Positions 35,234 to 44,327 are shown, numbered from the stretch's first letter. The stretch is 64,000 nucleotides of DNA from Oceanobacter antarcticus (GCF_044962685.1 NZ_JBBKTX010000001.1:186001-250000), one strand, 5' to 3'. The notes: generated by a model not told the origin, from the sequence alone. Numbers and translations: made by a program.

Positions 35234-36451
35234 ATGTCAGACATCAAAAAAGTGGTGCTGGCCTATTCCGGTGGTCTGGATACATCTGTGATCGCCAAAT
35301 GGCTGCAAACCGAATACAACTGCGAAGTGGTAACCTTCACCGCCGACCTGGGTCAGGGCGAAGAAGTCGAACCGGCACGCGCCAAGGCCGAAGCACTTGG
35401 TATTAAAGAAATCTTTATCGACGACCTGCGTGAAGAGTTTGCTCGTGACTTCGTTTTCCCGATGTTCCGTGCCAACACCATCTACGAAGGTGAGTACCTG
35501 CTGGGTACCTCCATTGCGCGCCCATTGATCGCCAAGCGTCTGATTGAAATCGCCAACGCAACCGGTGCCGATGCCATTGCTCACGGCGCGACCGGCAAAG
35601 GCAACGACCAGGTGCGTTTTGAACTGGGTGCCTATGCCCTCAAGCCCGGCGTTAAAGTGATTGCCCCATGGCGCGAATGGGATCTGACTTCCCGTGAAAC
35701 CCTGATGGCTTACTGCGACGAGCACGATATCAAGGTCGAAAAGAAAGCCGGTAAAAAGTCGCCATACTCCATGGACGCCAACCTGCTGCACATCTCCTAC
35801 GAAGGCGACATCCTGGAAAACCCATGGAACGAGCCAGAAGAAGACATGTGGCTGTGGTCTGTTTCACCGGAAAAGGCCCCGGACGAACCGACCTACCTGA
35901 CCATCAGCTTCAAGAACGGTGACCCGGTAGCCATCGACGGCGTTGATAAATCCCCGGCGACCATCATGGAAGAACTGAACAAGGTCGGCGGCGAAAACGG
36001 CATTGGCCGTGTCGACATCGTTGAAAACCGCTACGTCGGCATGAAAGCCCGTGGTTGTTACGAAACCCCAGCCGGTACGGTACTGCTGAAAGCACACCGC
36101 GCCATCGAGTCGATTACGCTGGATCGTGAAGCTGCGCACCTGAAAGACGAACTGATGCCGAAATACGCCAACCTGATCTACAACGGTTACTGGTGGTCGC
36201 CAGAACGCAAAATGCTGCAAGCCGCCATCGACGACACCCAATCAGTGGTAAACGGCGACGTCCGCGTAAAACTGTACAAAGGCAACGTGATCGTGGTTGG
36301 CCGCCAGTCTGAAGGTTCACTGTTCGACGAAGCCATCGCTACCTTCGAAGACGATGCCGGTGCCTACGACCAGAAAGACGCCGCAGGCTTTATCAAGCTC
36401 AACGCCCTGCGTCTGCGTACTGCTGCCAAAAAAGGCCGCAGCATGCTGTGA
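35234..36451 (+). CDS. argG: Argininosuccinate synthase
   Basis: A 405-residue enzyme that condenses citrulline and aspartate in arginine synthesis, with ATP use. The N-terminal ATP pyrophosphatase loop VVLAYSGGLDTSV is intact. Other conserved parts are AHGATGKGNDQVRFELG and APWREWDLTSRE, and the length is normal. GGAG lies 6 bp before the ATG. It is a single-gene unit bounded by two terminators. Codon use is strongly biased, as expected for a well-expressed gene. Confidence 0.97.
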   Translation: MSDIKKVVLAYSGGLDTSVIAKWLQTEYNCEVVTFTADLGQGEEVEPARAKAEALGIKEIFIDDLREEFARDFVFPMFRANTIYEGEYLLGTSIARPLIAKRLIEIANATGADAIAHGATGKGNDQVRFELGAYALKPGVKVIAPWREWDLTSRETLMAYCDEHDIKVEKKAGKKSPYSMDANLLHISYEGDILENPWNEPEEDMWLWSVSPEKAPDEPTYLTISFKNGDPVAIDGVDKSPATIMEELNKVGGENGIGRVDIVENRYVGMKARGCYETPAGTVLLKAHRAIESITLDREAAHLKDELMPKYANLIYNGYWWSPERKMLQAAIDDTQSVVNGDVRVKLYKGNVIVVGRQSEGSLFDEAIATFEDDAGAYDQKDAAGFIKLNALRLRTAAKKGRSML

Positions 36452-36482
36452 TGATAGGGTCGGATGTCTGACGCTATCCAGC

Positions 36483-36520
36483 AAATAAAAACGGGAGCTG
36501 ATCAGCTCCCGTTTTTATTT
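36483..36520. terminator. Bidirectional rho-independent terminator
   Basis: Perfect palindrome ACGGGAGCTGATCAGCTCCCGT (36491-36512) flanked by A-rich DNA on the left and T-rich DNA on the right. It terminates argG and could also work on the other strand. Confidence 0.9.
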
Positions 36521-36608
36521 GCTGTTGTGTACTGTGTTGAGCCGTTACTTACATTAAAAGACGGCAGGATGCATACCGGTAAACCGCCATTTTTATACTG
36601 GAAACTCC

Positions 36609-36830
36609 ATGCAAGATATCCTGATTAACTGCGAGCCAGTCGAGCTCTATAAAATCCTCAAATTTGAAAACATCGCCTCCAGCGGCGGTGAAGCCAAACT
36701 CATGATCGAAAACGGCGAAGTACTGCTGAACGGCGAACTGGAAACCCAGAAGCGCAAGAAAATCCTTAACGGTAACGTCATCAAAATCTTTGGCGAGCAA
36801 TACAAGATTGTGCTGGCAGGGGAAGAGTAA
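36609..36830 (+). CDS. ybcJ: S4-domain RNA-binding protein, YbcJ family
   Basis: A 73-residue protein that is almost entirely an S4 RNA-binding domain: LYKILKFENIASSGGEAKLMIENGEVLLNGELETQKRKKIL. The glycine-rich turn and basic LETQKRKKI segment are as in YbcJ. It probably binds structured RNA; the physiological role is not shown by context. It lies just before the integron remnant. Confidence 0.9.
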   Translation: MQDILINCEPVELYKILKFENIASSGGEAKLMIENGEVLLNGELETQKRKKILNGNVIKIFGEQYKIVLAGEE

Positions 36831-36904
36831 GTAATTCGCTGCACGAATACCTGCCTGGCCAAAGGTGTGGGGTGCGGTCACAGTGCGAGTTGAACACAGA
36901 GGCT

Positions 36905-37123
36905 TCAACACTGTTGATTAGAAACAATCGCTGGTGTTGTTGACAAACCCGAAAGCCTGTCCAACGGGCTTTCTGTGCCCGCAAAATGCTGCCCGATGAC
37001 GTGGGTATAAATTTGCGTGGTCGCCATGTCAGTGTGGCCCAATAACTCCTGTACGGTACGAATATCCCGGCCAGAACGTAATAGCTCAGTCGCAAAGCTA
37101 TACCGAAAGGGGAGAGCTATTTA
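36905..37123 (-). pseudogene. intI: Integron integrase, 3' fragment
   Basis: The minus-strand frame ending at a TGA (36905-36907) reads FATELLRSGRDIRTVQELLG, then HTDMATTQIYTHVIGQH, then FAGTESPLDRLSGL. This is the C-terminal catalytic part of tyrosine recombinases, with the QELLGH helix and Tyr-containing QIYTHV of IntI, and the terminal SPLDRL typical of integron integrases. An in-frame stop lies near 37119, so only about 70 residues remain. The missing 5' part faced the cassette at 37824. Confidence 0.75.
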
Positions 37124-37220
37124 GTCGCGTAAAGCCACCGTTGCAGCACATATTCACATCAATGACTTCGGAATATCCTAATGCTGCTCTATCCGGCCCA
37201 TTTCCGGCCAATTCAGTAAA

Positions 37221-37246
37221 GATTTGGACTACTTTCAGTCCAAATC
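37221..37246. repeat. Perfect inverted repeat
   Basis: GATTTGGACT, 6-nt loop ACTTTC, AGTCCAAATC. It lies between the intI fragment and the IS remnant. It could be a transcript end or a folded recombination-related site. Confidence 0.6.
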
Positions 37247-37263
37247 GCGTCATTCATACGCAC

Positions 37264-37672
37264 CTATCCCACGTGGGATAGAAAACTCCAGCGACGAGCG
37301 TTGTACACCATGTTCATCAAGCCGATTCTCAGTTCCGCTCTGGCCTGACTGATGCAGCGCACCATGAACTTTTTGCCGTCGCGTTTCATGTCCGCATAAA
37401 CATGTTCGACACGTGCCCGAACCTGAGAGCGTTTTTGATTCGCCTGCTTGCTACGCTCAGGCATGTCTTTACCTCGGGGTTTCTTGCGGTGGATGTGGCG
37501 GGAGAGTGTCTGAACGAGGACGGCCCTTGTTGGATGAACGAGGCATGCGGATCTTGCTGAGCACAGGCCTGAAGACAGCCCAGTCGACAAGTTCATTAAT
37601 TTTGGCGAGTGGGTCGTTGTGCTGATCCAGTTTGTCGTTCAAGTCATCAAAGTCGAAGAATCCGGGTTGCAT
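37264..37672 (-). mobile_element. IS5-family transposase remnant with internal deletion
   Basis: The beginning MQPGFFDFDDLNDKLDQ is the IS5 N-terminus (ATG at 37672). After about 55 codons the frame breaks near the Arg/Pro-rich stretch, and the C-terminus continues in another frame: RARVEHVYADMKRDGKKFMVRC and RAELRIGLMNMVYNARRWSF. Some 200 central residues with most of the DDE site are absent. The 3' end falls inside an 18-bp perfect palindrome CTATCCCACGTGGGATAG (37264-37281). It probably entered the integron and was then deleted. Confidence 0.8.
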
Positions 37673-37832
37673 ACCGTGTAACCGTTGTTATCTGAAGTCG
37701 TGTGTGGGAGTGTATCAAGAACTGATTAAATAGATGGGGCCCAGAGGCTGGAAGCACTGCAGTGGAGCGTATTTTTGATATGATTGATATATCAGTCTTT
37801 CAAATAGTTTTTCTACAGTCTCGTTATGTGAA

Positions 37833-38093
37833 TCAGTATTCATAGTGGTAGCGTAACTGAGCGATTAAAAGGCTATCATCGGATACTTTATATACGAATC
37901 GATGCTCATCATTAATACGACGAGACCAAAAACCAGATAGGCCATGCTTTAGCGGCTCGGGTTTACCTATACCTTCAAAAGGATCACGGGAAGAATCCTT
38001 GATTAAGGCGTTGATCCTTTTGACCATGGCTTTGTCTGTTTTCTGCCAATATAGATACTCTTCCCAAGCCCTAGAGGAGAATGTTAGCTTCAT
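37833..38093 (-). CDS. yoeB: YoeB toxin (mRNA interferase)
   Basis: An 86-residue RelE-superfamily endoribonuclease that cuts mRNA in the ribosome. The match to YoeB is close: WEEYLYWQKTDKAMVKRIN, DPFEGIGKPEPLKHGLSGFW, SRRINDEHRFVYKVSDDS, and the C-terminal catalytic RYHYEY. The start overlaps the yefM stop by ATGA. It sits inside an integron gene cassette on the opposite strand to the cassette orientation. Complete, so probably functional. Confidence 0.95.
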   Translation of the reverse strand: MKLTFSSRAWEEYLYWQKTDKAMVKRINALIKDSSRDPFEGIGKPEPLKHGLSGFWSRRINDEHRFVYKVSDDSLLIAQLRYHYEY

Positions 38094-38341
38094 TCCATTA
38101 AGTCTCTCTCGGTGCCTTTTCCGGCTTCGAGTTCTGCAATGGATTCAAGCAAATGTCTCGCGTTTGCAGGAGAGCGTAGAAGGTAGGCTGTCTCCTCCAT
38201 GGCTTGGTAGTCTTCGAGGGAGAGCATAACCACGGGTGTCTCACTCTTTCTGGTAATAATCACTGGTGAGTGGTCGTTACAGACCCTTTCCATGGTTTTG
38301 GCAAGGTTTGCTCGGGCTGCTGTGTAGCTTATGGCGTCCAT
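38090..38341 (-). CDS. yefM: YefM/Phd-family antitoxin
   Basis: An 83-residue antitoxin that neutralises YoeB and represses its own operon. The DNA-binding N-terminus MDAISYTAARANLAKTMERV and PVIITRKSETPVVMLSLEDYQAMEETAYLLRS match YefM; the acidic C-terminus binds the toxin. The start at 38341 (ATG) is preferred to a longer frame. It is the first gene of the pair and is preceded by AT-rich DNA and GTACGTAAACCTGTACG (near 38353), a possible self-operator. Confidence 0.93.
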   Translation of the reverse strand: MDAISYTAARANLAKTMERVCNDHSPVIITRKSETPVVMLSLEDYQAMEETAYLLRSPANARHLLESIAELEAGKGTERDLME

Positions 38342-38382
38342 AATAATTTTCCTGTACGTAAACCTGTACGTAACTGTGAGGC

Positions 38383-38497
38383 CACATAACAAGGTTGTCA
38401 ACCGAATGCAGTTTGCTACGCTCCGTTTTGCGGTGGCTGCGCCACTTTACCGCAAAACTCCACTTCACAAACCGTACCGTTTACAACGGCGTTAGAC
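38383..38497 (+). repeat. Integron attC recombination site
   Basis: R'' is CACATAAC (38383-38390) and R' is GTTAGAC (38491-38497). Outer arms ATAACAAGGTTGTCAA and TTACAACGGCGTTAGAC pair with a single unpaired C, as in folded attC sites with extrahelical bases. A perfect inner hairpin GTTTTGCGGT/ACCGCAAAAC with a GGCTGCGCC tip sits in the centre. The bottom strand is expected to be the recombining one. Confidence 0.85.
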
Positions 38498-38648
38498 GTA
38501 TCAAACCCCTCTTTATACGCTCAACCAAACATTAACAAGTCGCCCCTGAAAAGCCAGAACCCCAGTTTTCATCGGCCTCTCAAGCCTGTTACGGCAAGAC
38601 TTTCTACCAGTAAAATCATATTACGATATCAAAATCTGGTAGATCGCC

Positions 38649-39725
38649 ATGACGCCCAAAGACAAGCAGCACGATAAACAGAAAGATTTCCTGCGCCCGG
38701 AGCTGCTTGACCCCAGGCATGAACTCGTTCAGCTCAGTCAACGTATCGACTGGGCTGAACTGGAGCGCCACTGTCAGCGTTTCTACTCCACAGACAACGG
38801 ACGTCCCGGCTCATCTCCTCGCCTGATGATTGGTCTGACCCTCCTGAAACACATCTACGCGCTATCGGATGAACACTGCATCGCCCTCTGGGTAGAAAAC
38901 CCCTACTGGCAGCACTTCTGCGGCGAGCAGTATTTCCAACATCGACCACCGATTGATCCCACCACGTTCGGGCGTTTCCGCCGACGTCTCGGCGAGGGCG
39001 GGTTAAAGACACTGATGAAAATGACGGTTCGCCTAGGGTTGGAACTGAATATCATCGACGAAGCCAGCTGCAAGACTCTGGTCGCTGACACCGCGGTGAT
39101 GGAAAAGGCCGTTGCCTATCCAACCGACAACCAACTCTTCAAACGTGTACAGGAACAGCTGGTGATGTTAGCCAAAGCCCAGGGGATCTCGTTGCGGCAA
39201 AGCTACGAAAAAGAGCTGACTCATCTCAAACACAAAGCGGCGGGCTATGCCCATGCCCGACAGTTCAAGCGTTTGAAGAAGGCTCTCAAGAAAATGGCGA
39301 CGCTGGTTGGGCGACTGACGCGGGACATCCTGAGCAAGCTGCCAGCCACCGAGCAAAGCCGACTTATTCTTGAGAAAGCCGCGCAGGCATCCCAACTCAT
39401 CAAGCAAACCCGACCAGGCTGGGAAGGCCCGAAACGGTACAGCTTGCATGAACCGGACGTTCAGTGCATAGCCAAAGGCAAGAGCCGACAACTCTATGAT
39501 GGCCATACCCTGTACTGGAATCTGATTCAAAGCTGGCTGAACACAGGAGTAAAGCCGCAAGAGATCCTGGTTGACCGGGGTTATCGAGGGGCGCAACACG
39601 ACCGTCGTATTGCTGCGGTGAACGTCTGCATCAGCCATCAGAAGCAAGGGCGAGGCAAAGTTCATCCGCAACAATCAAAGCAGAATGGTATTGAGCCGAC
39701 CCTATTTGTCTGGATTTGGGCGTGA
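38649..39725 (+). pseudogene. IS5-family (IS1182-like) transposase, deleted and truncated
   Basis: A frame of 358 residues resembling the transposases with the N-terminal PELLDPRHELVQLSQRIDW, RPGSSPRLMIGLTLLKHIY and WQHFCGEQYFQHRPPIDPTTFGRFR. The segment CIAKGKSRQLYDGHTLYW is abnormal: the usual catalytic stretch between the GK and DGHT words is missing, so some 25-30 residues are deleted. The C-terminus stops after HPQQSKQNG and a non-family tail. The DDE site is incomplete, so it cannot transpose by itself. It has probably landed in the next cassette. Confidence 0.75.
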
Positions 39726-39737
39726 TCAGGCTCTGGA

Positions 39738-40643
39738 GTGGGCTGCATGATGAAATGGCCAGTTTTGCAGGGGCGACTACATAATAGAGTGCTTGCACAA
39801 GCAGGTGTTGCTGAAAACACTCGGGAAACGATGACTCGAACTCACTTATTGAGAGAGTGGTTGCAGCACGAATCGCCTTACCACTGGGGAACCAATAAAG
39901 CTGCAAAGTCTGGCCCTTATCAGCAAACACCGTTCAGAATGACAGAAGGAGGTGATGAGCACGGCAGTCTTTCCTTTAGCCAGCTCGTTTATCCCAATCG
40001 TTATGGAGCTGATTCAGCTTGTGCTGCACTGACAGCAACAGATATTAATCCCTATTCGCCGGAAGGGCAGGTAAAAATCATCGCTACTTTTTTGGGGTCC
40101 GAGCCAACCGACAACCATAGCTGTTCTGGGGGTATGAATATGGCCTTTGTTGAAGATACATTAGGAAGAAGTTATGCGGATGTTCCAGACCTTGTTCGTA
40201 TACAAGGACAAAATACACTAGGAAATACCGAAGACGATTATGAGAAATTAGCCAAAGCCATTTTTGTTTATAATGCTGGGGAAGGAAATGCTTGGGTTAG
40301 TGGGCGTAGCAGGCACAGTTGGCCTTATATTATAAGGAATTTGGTTTATTCAAGTGACAGTGCGACAAACAACCAAGACAGTGGAGTCTGTCATTCCTGT
40401 AAATATTCAATACAAATTAGAGAAAGAGCATTCGGCAATGATAACCTTAGAACCTACATCTGGGAAGGTGATGATGCCAACCACGACGGCCAGCCGGACT
40501 GGTGTTTTGAGTATGGGGAGAGGGAGTGGGTGAGTGGGACTTTATACTCTGTTGTAGCACAAAATGCTGCGGATACGGACGATCGAGGTAATCCTCATAC
40601 CCCGCAAGGGCGAATAAATTGCACAACAGGAAATCCAATATGA
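39738..40643 (+). CDS. Hypothetical protein, possibly 5'-truncated
   Basis: A 301-residue frame with AT-richer codons from about 40000. It includes EGQVKIIATFLGSEPTDNHSC, YEKLAKAIFVYNAGEGNAW (similar to the YNAG(E)G motif of lytic transglycosylase-like domains) and NHDGQPDWCFEYGEREWV. It begins directly after the broken transposase, so the true N-terminus may have been lost; an ATG at 39828 is an alternative start. It overlaps the following pseudogene by ATGA. Function unknown. Confidence 0.45.
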   Translation: MGCMMKWPVLQGRLHNRVLAQAGVAENTRETMTRTHLLREWLQHESPYHWGTNKAAKSGPYQQTPFRMTEGGDEHGSLSFSQLVYPNRYGADSACAALTATDINPYSPEGQVKIIATFLGSEPTDNHSCSGGMNMAFVEDTLGRSYADVPDLVRIQGQNTLGNTEDDYEKLAKAIFVYNAGEGNAWVSGRSRHSWPYIIRNLVYSSDSATNNQDSGVCHSCKYSIQIRERAFGNDNLRTYIWEGDDANHDGQPDWCFEYGEREWVSGTLYSVVAQNAADTDDRGNPHTPQGRINCTTGNPI

Positions 40644-41631
40644 AATTAAAATTTCTCGTAGCTGTTTTGGTATTTTGGGTGTTTAATAGCGTCAACGCTT
40701 TGGATTTATTACTTGCTCCGCAATGTGATGGGAATCCTAAAAATAAGAGTCAATCTGCATTGGATGCTGGGAAAATAATCGGAGATGTATATACGGAAAA
40801 TTCTATTTAAGATAAGGGCTGTATTGGCTGGACAAATTTAGGGGATGGAGATATTTGGTATGATGTAACAAAAGATCCGGCAGTTAATGCTGTTGATGTT
40901 TCACGAGGAGAGTTGTTGGGCAATTGGCCCCTTACCCGCTGGCAATATGAGCCAATCGAAAATGAAGTGAAATCCTTTCAGGCAGATATTTACAAAAAAT
41001 TATACCAAAAGGTATTAAACCCGATAGGGTGTTTAGATGAAATACCTCTAAATCAGGGAGACCTGGATGCGGATGGAAAATCAGAGCTGATTCTATTCCT
41101 TGGTTATGATCTGGTGGTCTTCTCTCCTGAAGCGGGTCGTATCGTAATTATACCGTTCCCGGTTGGATGTCTCTGGAAGGTACAGCACATCATCACGAAG
41201 CAAACTGGATCAAGGAAGGTGATGAAGGCGTTCCACAGTATCAGAATTTACTGGATGAACACTATGGTGATGCGTTAGCGGGGTTAAGAGGCTACGCCAA
41301 ACTCTATGTCGGCGATTTTGATAAAAACGGCCAATCCGATATTCTGGTCTGGCGCAAGCTGTACGACTCTAATATGCAAAACAATCCGGTAAAGGGTTTT
41401 CATAAGTTGAAAGACAGCTTTTACCATTACGAAAGATCGACGGCGGCAGGCAGTACGGGTGAATACCTGCCGCAAGAAACTGATCCCGGCACCATCCGAT
41501 CCTGGCTTGCAGAGAAGAATCTAACCTGGCAACAAGGCTACCCGTCCAAAAGCGAGTGCGAAGGGGAGGAAGGTCAGCTGATTCCTGAAATGCACGACCC
41601 CTTGTTGAATGACCCGGATGTGTTGCATTAA
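40640..41631 (+). pseudogene. Secreted FG-GAP-like protein, broken by nonsense and frameshift
   Basis: A signal peptide (MKLKFLVAVLVFWVFNSVNA) starts at 40640. After about 56 codons comes an in-frame TAA (40808-40810), then the same frame continues DKGCIGWTNLGDGDIWYDV, NQGDLDADGKSELILFLGYD and VFSPEAGRIVII. Near 41160-41200 the frame shifts to VGDFDKNGQSDILVWRKLYD and ends HDPLLNDPDVLH. The two D-x-D-x-D/N-G segments look like FG-GAP/VCBS repeats of surface proteins. Two lesions indicate a decayed gene unless one is a sequencing error. Confidence 0.7.
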
Positions 41632-41694
41632 TAACTCAAGCCATTAACCCGATATCCGTTATACTTGCGCGCACCTGCACATCCGAGCCAGCCC

Positions 41695-42753
41695 ATGACC
41701 CAGCCTCCCCATAAGCCACATAATCCCCACGACCGCTTCTTCCGCAGCGCCATGGAAAACCGGTCAGTGGCGCTGGACTTTATGCGTTATTACCTGCCGG
41801 AGCCGGTGTTTCAGGCGCTGGATACCGACTCACTGGCTCTGCAGCACGACAGCTATATCGACACCGAACTGGCCGAAAGCCTCTCTGATCTGGTGTATCA
41901 CTGCCAACTGGCGGGAGAAGAGGCCTGTATTTCCATCCTGATCGAACACCAGTCACGCCCGGATGCCTTTATGCCAGTGCGTATTGGCCACTACCTGTTC
42001 AGCCTGTTAACCAAACAACTGAAACAGCGTCAGCCACACTCCACAGCGACCGAATCAACACCACCATTAATGGCACCCACTAAAACAGCGCCGCGACGTT
42101 TATTAACCCCGGTCTACGCGCTGGTGTTTTACCACGGCCAGACCAGCCCTTATCCGTACTCCCTGCAACTGGCGGACTGTTTTAACGACCCGCTCCAATT
42201 AATGACTGAGCTGTTTCAGCGTCCCATTGCCCTGATCGACATCAACCAGCTGCCGGACGACCAACTCAAGCAACAACACTGGATCGGCATTGTCGCCCGC
42301 GCCCTCAAACACATACGCGCTGCTGACATCAGCCCGTATCTGCTCGACCTGCTACAGGATTGTGAAGGGCTGGACGATCACAGCAACCAGTGGTTAGATT
42401 TCATCCGCACTTTGCTACACTACGCCATCGGAACCGGCAACGTCATCGACCTGGAACAGCTGGTCGAATCCAGCCAACAACTGCCGCAGCCTATAGGAGA
42501 CACCTTTATGACCATTGCAGAACAACTTGAAGCCCGTGGCATTGAAAAAGGCAAAGCCCAGGGCATAACATTAGGAGAAGCCCGAGGCCTGGAATTGGGA
42601 GAAGCCCGAGGCCTGGAGCTGGGGCGTTATGAGGCTCAAAAAACCACAGCGCTGAACATGCTGAAAGAAAGCCTGCCAGTTGACTTAATCACCAAAATCA
42701 CTGGTTTGTCACAGCTGGAAGTGGAGACGCTGCAGCAGAGTCTGCAGCACTGA
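41695..42753 (+). CDS. Rpn-family recombination-promoting nuclease
   Basis: A 352-residue protein of the Rpn/YhgA group with a PD-(D/E)XK nuclease fold: HDRFFRSAMENRSVALDFMRYYLPEPVF, DSYIDTELAESLSDLVYHC (catalytic Asp), ISILIEHQSRPDAFMPVRIGHY (catalytic E-x-Q). The C-terminal Rpn-type tail has GITLGEARGLELGEARGLELGRYE, a direct duplication also visible in DNA near 42570. Members act in recA-independent recombination or phage defence; the role here is open. Start at 41695 (MTQPPHKPH), in preference to a TTG at 41665. Accessory-zone context. Confidence 0.88.
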   Translation: MTQPPHKPHNPHDRFFRSAMENRSVALDFMRYYLPEPVFQALDTDSLALQHDSYIDTELAESLSDLVYHCQLAGEEACISILIEHQSRPDAFMPVRIGHYLFSLLTKQLKQRQPHSTATESTPPLMAPTKTAPRRLLTPVYALVFYHGQTSPYPYSLQLADCFNDPLQLMTELFQRPIALIDINQLPDDQLKQQHWIGIVARALKHIRAADISPYLLDLLQDCEGLDDHSNQWLDFIRTLLHYAIGTGNVIDLEQLVESSQQLPQPIGDTFMTIAEQLEARGIEKGKAQGITLGEARGLELGEARGLELGRYEAQKTTALNMLKESLPVDLITKITGLSQLEVETLQQSLQH

Positions 42754-43223
42754 TCAATCGAGAGTTGTTGGGGTAAGCTTCTGGACTTGGCCCAGAGCAC
42801 GGCGACTGAGTGGGAGTCATCACAACATGGATGTTTTACGTAAACATTGTATCCAAGAGCGATGAAACTCCGCCCTCAGAAATCCCCGATCAGAAAAACA
42901 TGATGTCGATCAGATGCTTAACTGCTCAGCATTGGAGCTGAAGCTCCCGTTGTTAGTGGCCCGACATTCATACGCCACGCCGCCATACCGGGCCTGATCC
43001 GGTATCCACGTATTCGCACACTGGATTCCGAATTTCGCCAATGCTCGTCTGGAATGACAGCTGGTGTGTATCGCTCGGAGAGAGTGGCAATACCCATAGA
43101 CGTAGGAAGTGGCTTGTCGCCGAACAGCAGCAAGCCGGAAAAGGTCACCGCCTGTTATTCCGCTGAACATCGTGAAGGTTTTTTGAAATACCAAGCGGTT
43201 GAGACAAGCGGTGGCTTTTTTGG
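42754..43223. other. Intergenic accessory region, no clear gene
   Basis: Contains a REP-like element at about 42986-43062: the hairpin ATACCGGGCCTGATCCGGTAT followed by GGATTCCGAATTTCGCC and TCTGGAATGAC, words known from widespread intergenic repeats. Open frames here have no family match or RBS. Confidence 0.45.
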
Positions 43224-43478
43224 CTAACCCGTTTGTTTGAATGATCTCTCGGAGCAGTAGTAAACCGGCGTGGAAGTGATGTCACCGCCACTAAAACTGG
43301 CTGCAATCTGGCGTTGATCAAGAGAGGAAAGCGGGATGGCATTCTGGTCGCTTTTTGTCACGGCGGTAAGCTCTTTGGTGATTGCTTTGACACGTTCCGA
43401 GGAACCATAAAGGATACCGCCGTTTTTGTATCTACCCTCGTGAAATATGCGGGTTAGCCCTGTTGGTTGCCAGTTCAT
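43224..43478 (-). CDS. Small hypothetical protein or gene remnant
   Basis: An 84-codon frame with protein-like composition (NGGILYGSSERVKAITKEL, then SSLDQRQIAASFSGGDITSTP). No recognised family and only a weak RBS. It could be a decayed fragment in the accessory zone. Confidence 0.3.
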   Translation of the reverse strand: MNWQPTGLTRIFHEGRYKNGGILYGSSERVKAITKELTAVTKSDQNAIPLSSLDQRQIAASFSGGDITSTPVYYCSERSFKQTG

Positions 43479-43547
43479 ATATAGTGTCGGCTTGAATTTC
43501 TCTTTTATGCGGCCGGCGTGGGCCGTTTGCGGTTGACAGGAAAGACC

Positions 43548-44327
43548 ATGAGCCAGAGTGAATTGCTTTACAATTACGACAGCGCCTTGATTGCTACGGT
43601 GTTGTTTGTCGCTATTATCATTGCCAATGAGTTTGGCTTTATTGCCGGGCGTTTTGTGCAGTCTCGTACCAATGATGAAATAAAAGCCCTTACCGGTTCC
43701 ATTCAGGCCAGCATTCTGGGCTTGTTGGCGCTGCTGTTGGGTTTTACTTTCAGTATGTCAATGCAGCGATACGATAACCGTACCATGGCATTGATTGATG
43801 AATCCAACAGCATTGGCACGGCAATGTTGCGGGCGCAATTACTGCCGGATGAGTTCAAGGCTGATGCCGATAAAGTCTTAAGAGATTATATCGCCTTACG
43901 GGTGGAAGTCGGGCAAGTTGATTTGACCCACGCCGATGTGCGGGCTGAATACAATCGTAAAATTGTGGCGCAGCAGAACCTGCTTTGGGAGATTACGCTG
44001 GCGGCGACAGAGGCCGATCCCCGGCCGGTGACAACGGGGGTATTTCTGAAATCCCTCAACGATGTGATTGATGCTCAGGGTAAAAGAAATGCGTTGCTGC
44101 AATTGCATGTGCCAGAAACCATACTGATATTACTTTTCTTTGTGTTTATATCGAGCGGAGGGATTATGGGTTATTCCGCCGGGTTAAGTGGTAAACGCAT
44201 GGTGGCACCGATCGTGCTGGTGTCATTGCTCATTACCATGATTGTATTCACCATCATCGATCTGGATCGGCCCAAGCGCGGTTTGATTCAGGTGGATCAG
44301 AGTGTGATGAGTGATTTGTTGCAGTAA
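43548..44327 (+). CDS. DUF4239-family (bestrophin-like) membrane protein
   Basis: A 259-residue membrane protein with an N-terminal helix (LIATVLFVAIIIANEFGFI), a second (ASILGLLALLLGFTFSMSM), a cytoplasmic middle with helical segments (about 75-185), and two C-terminal helices (ETILILLFFVFISSGGIMGY, APIVLVSLLITMIVFTIIDLDRPKRG). The D-L-D-R-P end is typical of the family. Its function, sometimes anion channel-like, is not established. The start at 43548 (MSQSELLYN) has AGGAAAG upstream. Confidence 0.75.
   Translation: MSQSELLYNYDSALIATVLFVAIIIANEFGFIAGRFVQSRTNDEIKALTGSIQASILGLLALLLGFTFSMSMQRYDNRTMALIDESNSIGTAMLRAQLLPDEFKADADKVLRDYIALRVEVGQVDLTHADVRAEYNRKIVAQQNLLWEITLAATEADPRPVTTGVFLKSLNDVIDAQGKRNALLQLHVPETILILLFFVFISSGGIMGYSAGLSGKRMVAPIVLVSLLITMIVFTIIDLDRPKRGLIQVDQSVMSDLLQ

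Larger units (their letters stand above)
37824..38491 (+). mobile_element. Integron gene cassette carrying yefM-yoeB in reverse
   Basis: The first bases form the core site G^TTATGTG (crossover between 37823 and 37824). The attC at the right end begins with CACATAAC, its exact 8-nt reverse complement, as required when one cassette's own attC supplies both ends. The right boundary is G^TTAGAC at 38491. Between them lie a toxin-antitoxin pair on the minus strand and the attC. This is a complete 668-bp cassette. Confidence 0.8.
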
